Part shown: in pieces, positions 1 through 6,649 of the stretch | Position numbering within the stretch: position 1 is the stretch's first letter | How the letters are laid out: every line of letters begins with the position of its first letter | Assembly: GCA_030055545.1 (NCBI GenBank) | Contig: JASFYK010000027.1 | Location: 1-11,627 of the forward strand | DNA length: 11,627 bases | Reading direction: 5' to 3' | Source: Thermoproteota archaeon | Lineage (GTDB): Archaea > Thermoproteota > Methanomethylicia > Methanomethylicales > Methanomethylicaceae | The notes under the pieces: generated by a model | Databases searched by the model: none | What the model saw: only the letters and a program-made list of their open reading frames with translations | What the model was told of the DNA's origin: nothing | Translations under genes and position numbers: made by a program

Positions 1-39
1 GGACAGAACGGTCCCCTTTTCATAGCGGAGGATCAACAT
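1..39 (-). CDS. N-terminal fragment of a minus-strand gene leaving the window (possibly XPB/Rad25-like helicase)
   Basis: An ATG at 39 reading leftward gives 13 residues to the window edge, MLILRYEKGTVLS. It is the first ATG after an in-frame TAA at 57-55. A TATA-like box on the same strand at 77-70 would place transcription start near position 48, leaving a leader of roughly ten bases. The gene follows the MFS gene in the same direction but seems to have its own promoter. The peptide resembles the first strand of archaeal XPB/Rad25 helicases, which often open with an aromatic-basic-Gly-Thr pattern. Thirteen residues are far too few for a firm assignment, so the function is a guess. Confidence 0.4.
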   Translation of the reverse strand, partial: MLILRYEKGTVLS

Positions 40-69
40 TTGGAGCCCTGTTGATTATGGGCGCAGCAC

Positions 70-77
70 GTATAAAT
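70..77 (-). promoter_or_regulatory. TATA-like box for the gene starting at 39
   Basis: On the minus strand the sequence reads ATTTATAC. It lies just past the MFS stop codon and about 31-38 bases before the ATG at 39, the usual archaeal TATA-to-start geometry with a very short leader. Confidence 0.45.
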
Positions 78-1226
78 CTAATTTTCCTTCAGACTGCCCC
101 TCCGTTCCGGAACCAGCACTACCATTGCTGCGATGAACGTCAGCACGGGGGCAATAAGGAATGACTCGGTGTAGCTGCCGGAAGCCTGGATCACAGCCCC
201 GAATACCAGAGGGCCCATCATGTTCCCGATGTCCATCCCCATCGTGTAGATGCTAGACAGAAAACCCCTGCTGCCTGAGTGGGCATGAGTCAGAGCGAGC
301 GTCTGCGATCCGGGCACGAAGACGCCTATGCCCAGACCGAAGATCACTGCATCGACGTAGAGCCGGAGTGGTTCCTGGTTCAGAGCTATCAGGAAGAATG
401 CGAGCGAGATCAGGAGCAGACCCAGGTAGGTCATTAGTGCAGGGTTCTTGTCGGCAGCCCTCCCAGCAAATATCCTCAGGGCGAGGCTTGAGATAGCCTG
501 GATGCTGACGAAGAGTCCAATCTGGAGATCACCGTATCCGATTATCTTCAGGTAAGCTGAGAGGAACGTAAGGAGCCCCATCCAAGCGACCGCGTAGACG
601 ACGAGGCTCACGAAGGCGACGATAAAGTGCCTCTCTGAAAGTCCCCTGATCGAGACTGAGAGCGAGCCCTTCTCCTTCTTAGCCTCTTTGTAGAGCACGA
701 GGGGCAGGAGAAAGAGGATCAATAACGAGGTTATCCCAAAAGTCGTAGTGTAGCCGAAGGCTTCGGCTAGAAGGCCGCCAAGAGCAGGACCGACGGTGAA
801 GCCTAGACCGATCATCAGGCTCCTCCAGCCGAGGGTCTCCCCTACCTTTCCCTCGGGGGCCTGATCCACTGCACTTGCCATCGACGACGGCACGAAGAGG
901 GCAACACCCGCCCCCTCGAGGAGCCTCCCGAGCATTATCTGGTAGATGTCGGTAGAGAGGAACAGGACGAGGTAGGCGGCTGAGCCAAAGGCGAGCCCCA
1001 GCACCATCAGCCTCGACCTCGCCCAAGTGTCGCTCAGGAAGCCCGAAACTGGGCGGAGGAAGATCGCAGTGATCGAGATCGAGGACACTGCCAGACCTAT
1101 AAGGAAAGGAGATGCGGCGACGGTCAGCGCGTACCTTGGTATGAGGGGGACGACGACCTGGATAAGTGTGAAGAAGAGCATTGTCGCAAGATTCACTCGC
1201 CACACCTGAGAGATCAATGTACGCAC
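78..1226 (-). CDS. Major facilitator superfamily (MFS) transporter, probable drug/solute exporter
   Basis: A multi-spanning membrane protein, about 382 residues from the GTG at 1226, with the hydrophobic periodicity of a 12-helix MFS permease. Motif A lies in the loop between helices 2 and 3 (residues about 62-73: G-F-L-S-D, then R-S-R), a second copy (AGRAADK) at about 254-260, and a motif C-like GLGFTVGPALGG at about 140-151, typical of proton-coupled antiporters. The substrate cannot be read from sequence. The frame stays open upstream to an ATG at 1304 (408 residues). I prefer 1226 because the only good minus-strand TATA-like box, at 1271-1281, lies inside the longer version, and because the shorter form leaves the usual dozen residues before helix 1. 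Neither start has a strong ribosome binding site. Gene identity is secure; the start is not. Confidence 0.85.
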   Translation of the reverse strand: MRTLISQVWRVNLATMLFFTLIQVVVPLIPRYALTVAASPFLIGLAVSSISITAIFLRPVSGFLSDTWARSRLMVLGLAFGSAAYLVLFLSTDIYQIMLGRLLEGAGVALFVPSSMASAVDQAPEGKVGETLGWRSLMIGLGFTVGPALGGLLAEAFGYTTTFGITSLLILFLLPLVLYKEAKKEKGSLSVSIRGLSERHFIVAFVSLVVYAVAWMGLLTFLSAYLKIIGYGDLQIGLFVSIQAISSLALRIFAGRAADKNPALMTYLGLLLISLAFFLIALNQEPLRLYVDAVIFGLGIGVFVPGSQTLALTHAHSGSRGFLSSIYTMGMDIGNMMGPLVFGAVIQASGSYTESFLIAPVLTFIAAMVVLVPERRGSLKEN

Positions 1227-1270
1227 CAACCCACCGAGGCGCAATAGATGATCACGCGTACCCTTTGGGC

Positions 1271-1281
1271 TATTAAAAACC
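1271..1281 (-). promoter_or_regulatory. Candidate TATA box of the MFS gene
   Basis: Minus-strand GGTTTTTAATA sits about 45-55 bases before the GTG at 1226, putting transcription start near 1250 with a ~24-base leader. It is the main reason for choosing 1226 over the ATG at 1304. Confidence 0.35.
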
Positions 1282-1304
1282 CTACTGCCGGTTCCCTCAA
1301 CCAT

Positions 1305-1520
1305 TCTTATCCCCGCGGTCTGGGGCAGCGTGAGTTTCTACGGGATGGCGCAAGCCGCTGCCAGATCGATCTTGATGGAAGCGAAAAAGGGATGCGGCTC
1401 TGCAAAAAATTTAAACTGGGATGTAAAAGTCATGTGGATCCTTTTTCCACAGGAAGGCAGGAGCCACAACAAAATGGTCTTTTGCCCATGGGGGGAGTCT
1501 GGAAAGAGCTTATATTTCTA
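1305..1520. other. Candidate replication origin with ORB-like boxes upstream of orc1/cdc6
   Basis: This gene-free stretch lies next to the initiator gene, where many archaeal origins sit. Three same-strand boxes share TTTCYACNGGA: 1335-1348 (ends CGGGATGG), 1444-1457 (TTTCCACAGGAAGG) and 1515-1528 (ends CTGGATCC). The middle box contains TCCACAGGAA, close to the core I recall for Sulfolobus/Aeropyrum origin recognition boxes; TTTCCACTGGAAA-like cores occur in Thermococcales. A 7-bp dyad (GGCAGCG 1324-1330, CGCTGCC 1356-1362) brackets the first box, and an 8-bp dyad (GTGGATCC 1434-1441, GGATCCAC 1523-1530) brackets the interval holding the second and third. A-rich runs at 1383-1388 and 1404-1416 could be easily melted. 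Only the second box resembles a full ORB and its G-rich flank is weak, so origin function is inference. Confidence 0.4.
1508..1517 (+). promoter_or_regulatory. TATA box of orc1/cdc6
   Basis: GCTTATATTT is preceded by a purine-rich GGAAAGA that could serve as BRE. Transcription would start near 1538, giving a ~24-base leader with a Shine-Dalgarno GGAG at 1550-1553, eight bases before the ATG at 1562. The third ORB-like box (1515-1528) overlaps its downstream edge, so initiator binding there could repress its own gene. Confidence 0.6.
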
Positions 1521-1561
1521 CTGGATCCACTAATTCAAATGCATCCCCTGGAGAGAACACC

Positions 1562-2764
1562 ATGACGGACCCGCTGGACAGCCTTTTCAGCAGAGTGCTC
1601 AGCGCAAAGATCTTTGCAAACAGGGAGATGATGAGACCGGACTACATACCGAACGACCTGCCGCACAGGGAAGACCAGATACTCAAGCTCGCGGAGATCC
1701 TTGCGCCCTCTCTGAAAGGGTCGAGACCTTCGAACATATTCATATACGGAGTTCCGGGGACGGGGAAGACAGCGGTCACAAAGTACGTGCTCAAGAAGAT
1801 CGAGGACGAGGGCAGGAAGATAGGGGTCAGCCTAGGGGTTGCATACATAAATTGCAAGCACGACGACACGAATTACAGGGTCTTGGCGGACCTGTGCGAG
1901 TCCGTGGGGGAAAGGATCCCTTTTACAGGCCTCTCAACCTCAGAGGTGTTCAGGAGGTTCGTGAACCTCGTTGATTCATCAGATAGGATGATCTTCGCAG
2001 TTCTGGACGAGGTTGATGCGCTTGTCAAGAAGACGGGAGACAAGGCGCTCTACGACCTCACCAGGATAAATCAGAGGCTGAGCAGGACTAGGATCTCGAT
2101 AGTCGGGATAACGAATGACCTCAAGTTCATGGAGTACCTAGATCCGAGGGTAAGGAGCAGCCTAGGAGAGGAGGAGCTCGTCTTCCCACCTTACGACGCC
2201 TCCGAGCTTGAAGACATACTCAGCAGGAGGGCAGCCATTGCTTTCAACAGGAACACAATAGAGGGGAGCGTGATCAAGCTCTGCTCCGCTCTGGCTGCGA
2301 AGGAGCACGGTGACGCCAGGAGGGCGCTCGATCTCCTTCGCATCTCTGGGGAGATAGCTGAGAGGAACGGGGATACCAAGGTGACCGAAGATCATGTCAG
2401 GATGGCACAAAGGGAGATTGAGAAGGACAGGGTAGTCGAGGTCGTCAGGACGATGCCCCTCCACTCTAAGATCCTCATCCTTAGCCTGAACCTCCTCGGC
2501 AAGGGGGGATCTAAGGGGGGCTCAACAGGGGAGCTCTACGACCTATACTGCACTATAGCCAAGAACATGGGGCTTGAGCCCCTCACCCAGAGGAGGATCA
2601 GCGACCTGATCAACGAGCTTGACATGCTCGGGATAGCGAACGCGAAGGTTGTAAGCAAGGGAAGGTACGGCAGAACGAAGGTGGTAAGCCTCAGCATATC
2701 CGCGAAGAACCTGAAGGAGGCGCTTCACGACGACCCACGGCTCGAGCCCCTTGTGAGGAAGTAA
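1562..2764 (+). CDS. cdc6: Orc1/Cdc6 replication initiator (AAA+ ATPase)
   Basis: The archaeal initiator binds origin boxes and loads the MCM helicase. The 400-residue length is normal for the family. Visible features are Walker A GVPGTGKT at 63-70, Walker B VLDEVD at 147-152, sensor 1 around VGITND at 181-186 with Asn185, and sensor 2 GDARRAL at 250-256 with its arginine pair. A C-terminal winged-helix domain runs from about 295 to the end, containing TQRRISDLINEL at about 342-353. The N-terminal stretch with LPHRED (33-38) is the usual lead-in to the AAA+ core. The ATG has a correctly spaced GGAG. Upstream lies a candidate origin and downstream a DUF99 gene and convergent DP1. All catalytic motifs are intact, so it should be an active ATPase. 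Confidence 0.97.
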   Translation: MTDPLDSLFSRVLSAKIFANREMMRPDYIPNDLPHREDQILKLAEILAPSLKGSRPSNIFIYGVPGTGKTAVTKYVLKKIEDEGRKIGVSLGVAYINCKHDDTNYRVLADLCESVGERIPFTGLSTSEVFRRFVNLVDSSDRMIFAVLDEVDALVKKTGDKALYDLTRINQRLSRTRISIVGITNDLKFMEYLDPRVRSSLGEEELVFPPYDASELEDILSRRAAIAFNRNTIEGSVIKLCSALAAKEHGDARRALDLLRISGEIAERNGDTKVTEDHVRMAQREIEKDRVVEVVRTMPLHSKILILSLNLLGKGGSKGGSTGELYDLYCTIAKNMGLEPLTQRRISDLINELDMLGIANAKVVSKGRYGRTKVVSLSISAKNLKEALHDDPRLEPLVRK

Positions 2765-2803
2765 GCAAGCAATAAAGGCAAATAATCCAATCGATGGTGT
2801 GAT

Positions 2804-2873
2804 CCTGGCAGCCCGAAAGGCTGATTATCGAAAAAGGACACTTCATAATTGCTGGGCTGCCCCAGGGGCTGGG
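2804..2873 (+). promoter_or_regulatory. Alternative hairpins in the leader of the DUF99 gene
   Basis: Three stems can form in the 126 bases between cdc6 and the DUF99 gene. Stem A pairs CAGCC (2809-2813) with GGCTG (2819-2823) over a five-base loop. Stem B pairs 2804-2814 with 2854-2866, 11 bp with a two-base bulge. Stem C pairs CCCAG (2861-2865) with CTGGG (2869-2873), ending two bases before the Shine-Dalgarno AAGGAGGT (2876-2883). B uses both the 5' arm of A and the 5' arm of C, so B excludes A plus C. This layout suits a leader switch or could simply terminate cdc6. Function is inferred, and it matters only if transcription starts upstream of 2804. Confidence 0.35.
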
Positions 2874-2890
2874 CGAAGGAGGTTTCTCGG

Positions 2891-3433
2891 GTGGGGGTTA
2901 TATCTATCTCTGTCTGCGGAGGGAGGGTCAACCCCTTCAAAAAGGGGATCACCCCGCTGGTGCTACTAACCGCAGAAGGGATCAGACCCCTAAAAGTCAC
3001 AGTATCAGAAGTCGAGATTGACGGAATGGATGCGACCGAAAAGATCGTCAGAGCTATACTAAACAGCAGGTGGAAGGTCGAGATCCTATTTTCGAGGAGC
3101 CTTCCGGTTGCGGGATTTAACCTGATAGACCCCGAAGAGGTCTTCAAGAGCACGGGCGTGCCTTCGGTCTTTGTTCTCGAGGAGGAGCCCAACGTAGAGG
3201 CGGTCGAGGGGGCATTGAGGAGGCACTTCTCAGACTGGAGAAGGAGGCTCGCAGTTCTAAGGAAGCCAATCGGCCCTCAGAGGTTTGAGATGCAAGGTAT
3301 CGGGGACATTTTCCTAGAGTGCTACGGGATCAGCCCAGATCTCGCTTTCAGGACCGTTAGCTGCCTTTCAATATTCGGGAAGATCCCGGAGCCGCTCAGG
3401 GTGTGCTGCATGCTCTCCAAGGCAATTTCATGA
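2891..3433 (+). CDS. DUF99 (PF01949) family protein, endonuclease dU/endonuclease V-like fold
   Basis: This is a 180-residue archaeal protein of the DUF99 family. A Pyrococcus member has been described as a deoxyuridine-specific endonuclease, and the fold is related to endonuclease V. Family landmarks are PFKKG at 15-19, EIDGMDATEKI at 42-52, VAGFNLIDPEE at 73-83, TGVPSVFV at 88-95 and IPEPLRV at 165-171, next to a short C-terminal helix. The GTG at 2891 is chosen because a near-perfect Shine-Dalgarno AAGGAGGT (2876-2883) lies seven bases ahead; the frame is open back to a TTG at 2849, but that has no such site. Family members usually carry an Asp pair (G-[VIF]-D-D) just before PFK; here the corresponding stretch is CGGRVN. 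If those aspartates are catalytic, this copy may be inactive or altered. Family assignment is firm; activity is not. Confidence 0.85.
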   Translation: MGVISISVCGGRVNPFKKGITPLVLLTAEGIRPLKVTVSEVEIDGMDATEKIVRAILNSRWKVEILFSRSLPVAGFNLIDPEEVFKSTGVPSVFVLEEEPNVEAVEGALRRHFSDWRRRLAVLRKPIGPQRFEMQGIGDIFLECYGISPDLAFRTVSCLSIFGKIPEPLRVCCMLSKAIS

Positions 3434-3484
3434 TGAGCACCCCAAGTGAATGCCGGATTGGCGTACCGATAAGAATGGGCTGAG

Positions 3485-5107
3485 CTAACTGAAGTTCAAC
3501 TCGTAGGTCTTCATTGTGGTGAGGTCAACTACTGGCACTACAGAGGGCTTGGGGGCTATCCCAGCCGAGAGCTGGTACTTGGTCTGCGACTGCCAAGTGC
3601 CCGAGTTGACCACCAGAACCCCTCGGTATTCGGCGACTCCCTCGACATGGACGTGACCCGCATGGAATATGTCTGGGACGGGGTCAATAACGAGCCGGTC
3701 CTTGGGCTCCGGCGCTAGCGGGGTCTTCTCTCCGTAGATGGGGGCGATGTGCCGGGACTTGAGGAGCTCGACCATAGCCCTCTGCGGCTCCCTGAAGTTG
3801 CAGTCTGGGAGGAAGGGGATCACGTCGTCGAGGCTCCTACCGTGTGTCAGGAGAAAGGTAGCGCCGCTGAGGTTCACGAAAGAGGGATCGCCCAGCATCA
3901 GAACATTCCTCATGGAGTACAGGGGCGCAGCATAATCGCTGTAAATCGGAGGGGTCGGAAGGGTAGGTCTGCAGGCGTCGTGGTTTCCGGGTATTATGAT
4001 TATCTTTATACGATCAGGCAGCGTGGACAGATACTCTGCCGCGATCCTGTACTGGTCGTAAAGGTCTGCGACCTCAAGCTCCTCCTCCTGGTTTGGGTAT
4101 ATGCCGACCCCGTCGACGAGGTCACCGGCTATCACAAGGTACTTCGTCTTGTTAGCGATCTCATTGAGCCTGGGTTCGTCGGTCTCGCCCCTGAGCCAGC
4201 CGAGGAACCTCTCGAAGTCATCTCTCAGGAATGTCTTGCTTCCGATGTGTACATCAGAGGTGAGGACCGCGTAGGCATGGTCGGAAGATGGGGCTGGGGT
4301 TCTGGACAGGTATGGTATGTCCGGCCAGATTACGTCCTCGGCTATTACCGAACTGCCGTTCCTAGTCGCACCGAGCACGCACACGACCTCGTCAACAAGG
4401 AGCCGAGCAGCCTTCTTCTTTATCGCCTCATCTCCCCTGAAGGTTACCTTCACGAGGCCTTCCTCGTCCTCAAGCTCGACTACCACGGTGCCGTCCCTGA
4501 ATTCTTTCTTCGAATTGACCATGCCGATGAACTTGACCTTGTGCCACTTGAGTCCGTCTGGGACTTGTGAGGCGGTCGTCGCGCCGCTGACGTCCGCCCT
4601 TGAACGCAGTATCGAAGAGAGGGACTCGAGCCGATCCCTGAAATAGTCCCTGAAGTCGCTCGCCTTGCCCTTTATGGTCATTCGCTCCAGACCCGAGATG
4701 AGCCTGACTCCATCGCCCTCAAAAAAAGCCGGGCCTTGAGAAGGTGCTGTCTGCTGTTCATAGCGAGGTGCTGCCAGGTTGACGGCGAGCGCTCGGGAGC
4801 CTGCAACGCCAGGCAGAAGACCGCCAGCGTCAGCAATAGCCTTGGTTTCAGGATTAGGCTCGGACCTGGGGGCGGATATGCACCCACAATGCAGTCTATC
4901 GCGTGTTTTTGGAGTATGCTCGAGGGCCTCAAAGTACGAGCGATCCAAAACCAGAGGAAATGATCCTGCGTCTTTGATTGATTTGAGGGCTGCCTCAACA
5001 AGGCGATCGGGGTCCCGTTTAGAGGCAAGGTATTCGAAGGCATCGGGGGATAGCTGGAAGCCAGAATGCAGCACCATCTCTACAGCAGCCCTCATATTCC
5101 CAGCCAA
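3485..5107 (-). CDS. polB: DNA polymerase II (PolD) small subunit DP1, 3'-5' exonuclease
   Basis: DP1 is the proofreading exonuclease partner of the DP2 catalytic subunit in archaeal PolD. The 540-residue protein has an N-terminal helical region (1-65), a low-complexity linker (about 75-130) rich in Ala, Pro and Gly, an OB-fold (about 188-265), and a calcineurin-like phosphoesterase domain (about 278-540). All metal-binding motifs are present: SDVHIGS 284-290, GDLVDG 328-333, PGNHD 373-377, THGRSLDD 421-428 and GHVHV 484-488, so the nuclease should be active. The start is TTG at 5107 behind a run of six G (5118-5113); an in-frame ATG at 5095 is a possible alternative. It is convergent with the DUF99 gene (51 bases between them). 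DP2 is not in the window, though the initiator gene is close by, as in the Thermococcales replication cluster. Confidence 0.95.
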   Translation of the reverse strand: MAGNMRAAVEMVLHSGFQLSPDAFEYLASKRDPDRLVEAALKSIKDAGSFPLVLDRSYFEALEHTPKTRDRLHCGCISAPRSEPNPETKAIADAGGLLPGVAGSRALAVNLAAPRYEQQTAPSQGPAFFEGDGVRLISGLERMTIKGKASDFRDYFRDRLESLSSILRSRADVSGATTASQVPDGLKWHKVKFIGMVNSKKEFRDGTVVVELEDEEGLVKVTFRGDEAIKKKAARLLVDEVVCVLGATRNGSSVIAEDVIWPDIPYLSRTPAPSSDHAYAVLTSDVHIGSKTFLRDDFERFLGWLRGETDEPRLNEIANKTKYLVIAGDLVDGVGIYPNQEEELEVADLYDQYRIAAEYLSTLPDRIKIIIIPGNHDACRPTLPTPPIYSDYAAPLYSMRNVLMLGDPSFVNLSGATFLLTHGRSLDDVIPFLPDCNFREPQRAMVELLKSRHIAPIYGEKTPLAPEPKDRLVIDPVPDIFHAGHVHVEGVAEYRGVLVVNSGTWQSQTKYQLSAGIAPKPSVVPVVDLTTMKTYELNFS

Positions 5108-5142
5108 TCCGACCCCCCATTCGGATGTATGCGTGCGTGCTC

Positions 5143-5156
5143 TTAATTTTTATTCA
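5143..5156 (-). promoter_or_regulatory. TATA box of the DP1 gene
   Basis: Minus-strand AATAAAAATTAAGA predicts a transcription start near 5124 and a leader of about 17 bases that includes the G-run before the TTG at 5107. Confidence 0.55.
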
Positions 5157-5204
5157 CGATTCCAACTGATCGGATTGACCGCTCTTTGATAGGCGGTTGA
5201 AAAG

Positions 5205-5240
5205 GTTTTATTGATTGTGGCTCGAGTTGATTGTGAGGGA
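5205..5240 (+). promoter_or_regulatory. Promoter of the AbrB-PhoU gene with a 9-bp direct repeat
   Basis: A TATA-like GTTTTATT (5205-5212) follows a purine run (GAAAAG). Two identical copies of TTGATTGTG, at 5211-5219 and 5227-5235, lie 16 bases apart between the TATA box and the ribosome binding site GAGGGA (5235-5240). The gene starts with GTG at 5246, five bases after that site. The repeat spans the predicted transcription start near 5234, a natural place for a repressor. The regulator is unknown; the adjacent AbrB-PhoU protein itself is a candidate. Confidence 0.45.
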
Positions 5241-5245
5241 GACAT

Positions 5246-6223
5246 GTGGAATACAGAAGGCTACAGATGAGCAAGGGGGGCTCCTTCCTCGTCTCGCTCC
5301 CAAAGGACTGGGTCAAGTCAAACGGGCTGCAGGGCGGCTCGGTCCTGAAGCTAACGATCTCAGAAGGGGAGTTGAGGATCAGTGCGGATGCGAGTGGGGA
5401 GCTTGAGAAGGGGGCGATTTCATACATCAGGCAGGTTGAGGGGCTGGAGAGGCAGATCAGGTCCAACTACCTTTTCGGTTCGGACACCATCGTAGTAGAG
5501 TTGGGGAAGAGGCTTACCCCTGCTGTCAGGGAGGAGATAAAGGGAGCGATTCAGAAGCTCATCGGACTCGAGATTGTTGAAGAGGATAGGGACACGGTCA
5601 CGATACAGTGTCTGCTGCAGCCAACATCAATGCCCGTCCTAAGTACGATAAAGAGGGCATATTCTCTCGCGGCAAGCATGCATAGGGACGCCGAGGAGGC
5701 ATTACTTAGCCAGGACTCCGAGCTGTCTTCCTCGGTGGTGAGGAGGGACGATGAGGTTGACAGACTCTACTTCCTGATAGTTAGGCAGCTCAGGCTCGCC
5801 ATAAGAAGCCCATCTGTGGCCGAGAAGCTCGGGATTAGGCCTGCTGAATGTCTCGACATGAGGATGGCTGCAAAGTACGTAGAGACAATTGCTGATTATG
5901 CAGGGGCTGTCGCCTCATCGGTCCCAAAGTTGGGCGGCGGAACCGACAGCGAACTGATCGATGCGCTCGTTTCGCTCAGCAAGCAGGCGTACAGGATACA
6001 CGAGAAGGCGGCTAGCGCGCTCTTCAAGAAAGATCTTGCACGCGCAGACTCGGTGCTTGAGGAAAGCAAAGCGCTCTCTCAGTCTCTGCTCTCGGTAAAT
6101 GAGCTGCTCATGACAAAGCAGCCCAGGATAGCCGCACTACTGGATTCGATAGCGATATACTTCTACCAGATCGGTGCTCACGGGATAGACCTTGCTGAGC
6201 TGGTGAGCGGGACGCCTGCCTGA
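5246..6223 (+). CDS. PhoU-family regulator with N-terminal SpoVT/AbrB DNA-binding domain
   Basis: This is a 325-residue protein with an archaeal architecture: an AbrB-type swapped-hairpin domain (residues about 4-48; G-G-S-F-L-V-S-L-P-K at 11-20), a middle segment, then PhoU-type helical repeats from about 130 to the end. The PhoU signature appears as RRDDEVDRLYF at 166-176 and AAKYVETIADYA at 208-219, matching the acidic metal-binding and K-x-x-E-x-I-A-D-x-A helices of the family. PhoU proteins usually control phosphate uptake; AbrB-linked forms in archaea are thought to bind DNA, although the actual signal is unproven. No Pst transporter genes are nearby. The start is GTG with GAGGGA five bases upstream; an internal ATG at residue 8 would cut into the AbrB domain. 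It is divergent from the DP1 gene and 57 bases ahead of speD, which has its own promoter. Confidence 0.88.
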   Translation: MEYRRLQMSKGGSFLVSLPKDWVKSNGLQGGSVLKLTISEGELRISADASGELEKGAISYIRQVEGLERQIRSNYLFGSDTIVVELGKRLTPAVREEIKGAIQKLIGLEIVEEDRDTVTIQCLLQPTSMPVLSTIKRAYSLAASMHRDAEEALLSQDSELSSSVVRRDDEVDRLYFLIVRQLRLAIRSPSVAEKLGIRPAECLDMRMAAKYVETIADYAGAVASSVPKLGGGTDSELIDALVSLSKQAYRIHEKAASALFKKDLARADSVLEESKALSQSLLSVNELLMTKQPRIAALLDSIAIYFYQIGAHGIDLAELVSGTPA

Positions 6224-6235
6224 ACTAACGAAAAA

Positions 6236-6246
6236 GAAATTTAAGA
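6236..6246 (+). promoter_or_regulatory. TATA box and ribosome binding site of the speDE operon
   Basis: GAAATTTAAGA at 6236-6246 predicts transcription start near 6267. GGTGATC at 6271-6277 can pair with the archaeal 16S 3' end (GATCACC) and ends three bases before the ATG at 6281. That pairing decides the start against the in-frame GTG at 6272, which lies inside the ribosome binding site. Confidence 0.55.
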
Positions 6247-6280
6247 GGATGTAAACCGATCCTTCTATCCGGTGATCGGG

Positions 6281-6649
6281 ATGAAGGAACTCGGTAGGCA
6301 TTTCATTTTTGAGCTCTTTGGTTGCGATCCCAAGGCGCTCGACGACATACGAGGCATCGAGGAGGCGATGGAAAATGGGGCGCTCGAGTCCGGACTGACC
6401 ATAGTGGGAAGGGTATTCCACCGCTTCTCCCCCCAAGGAGTGACAGGCGTCCTCGTGGTTGCCGAGTCCCACATCTCGATACACACATGGCCTGAGCTTG
6501 GGTACGCCGCTCTCGACGTCTTCACGTGCGGCAAGAACACAGACCCCATGAAGGTGTTCAACAGGGTAGCCGAAATGCTCAAGCCTGCGTCCAACTCTGT
6601 GGTCGAGATGAAGCGCGGAGTCCTGCATACAGGGGGGATTGGAACGTGA
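6281..6649 (+). CDS. speD: S-adenosylmethionine decarboxylase proenzyme, pyruvoyl type, class 1B
   Basis: SpeD decarboxylates AdoMet to supply the aminopropyl donor for polyamine synthesis in the cytoplasm. From the ATG at 6281 it has 122 residues, the usual prokaryotic class 1B length. The self-cleavage site is Glu62-Ser63 within VVAESHISIHTWPE; Ser63 becomes the pyruvoyl cofactor. His68 and Cys83 (VFTCGKN) fall at the numbers known for the Thermotoga maritima enzyme (Ser63, His68, Cys83), which independently supports this start. Its last bases overlap the GTG of speE (GTGA), so the two are translationally coupled. In Sulfolobus a close paralogue became an arginine decarboxylase; linkage to speE favours the AdoMet role here, but sequence alone does not fully exclude the other. 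Confidence 0.93.
   Translation: MKELGRHFIFELFGCDPKALDDIRGIEEAMENGALESGLTIVGRVFHRFSPQGVTGVLVVAESHISIHTWPELGYAALDVFTCGKNTDPMKVFNRVAEMLKPASNSVVEMKRGVLHTGGIGT

Noticed and set aside
2791..2823. C/D box guide RNA between cdc6 and the DUF99 gene (CTGA at 2821-2824)
   Set aside because: There is no acceptable C box upstream of the CTGA and no C'/D' pair; the hairpin description fits better.
3749..4570. A 273-codon open frame on the plus strand inside DP1
   Set aside because: DP1 on the other strand carries all phosphoesterase motifs and spans the family length. The plus-strand frame has no recognisable domain and no promoter or ribosome binding site, so it is a shadow of GC-rich coding.
6526..6645. 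N-terminal extension of SpeE to an ATG at 6526
   Set aside because: It would overlap speD by more than 120 bases and adds residues unlike the family. The GTG at 6646, overlapping the speD stop, gives the normal length and has a G-rich ribosome binding site.
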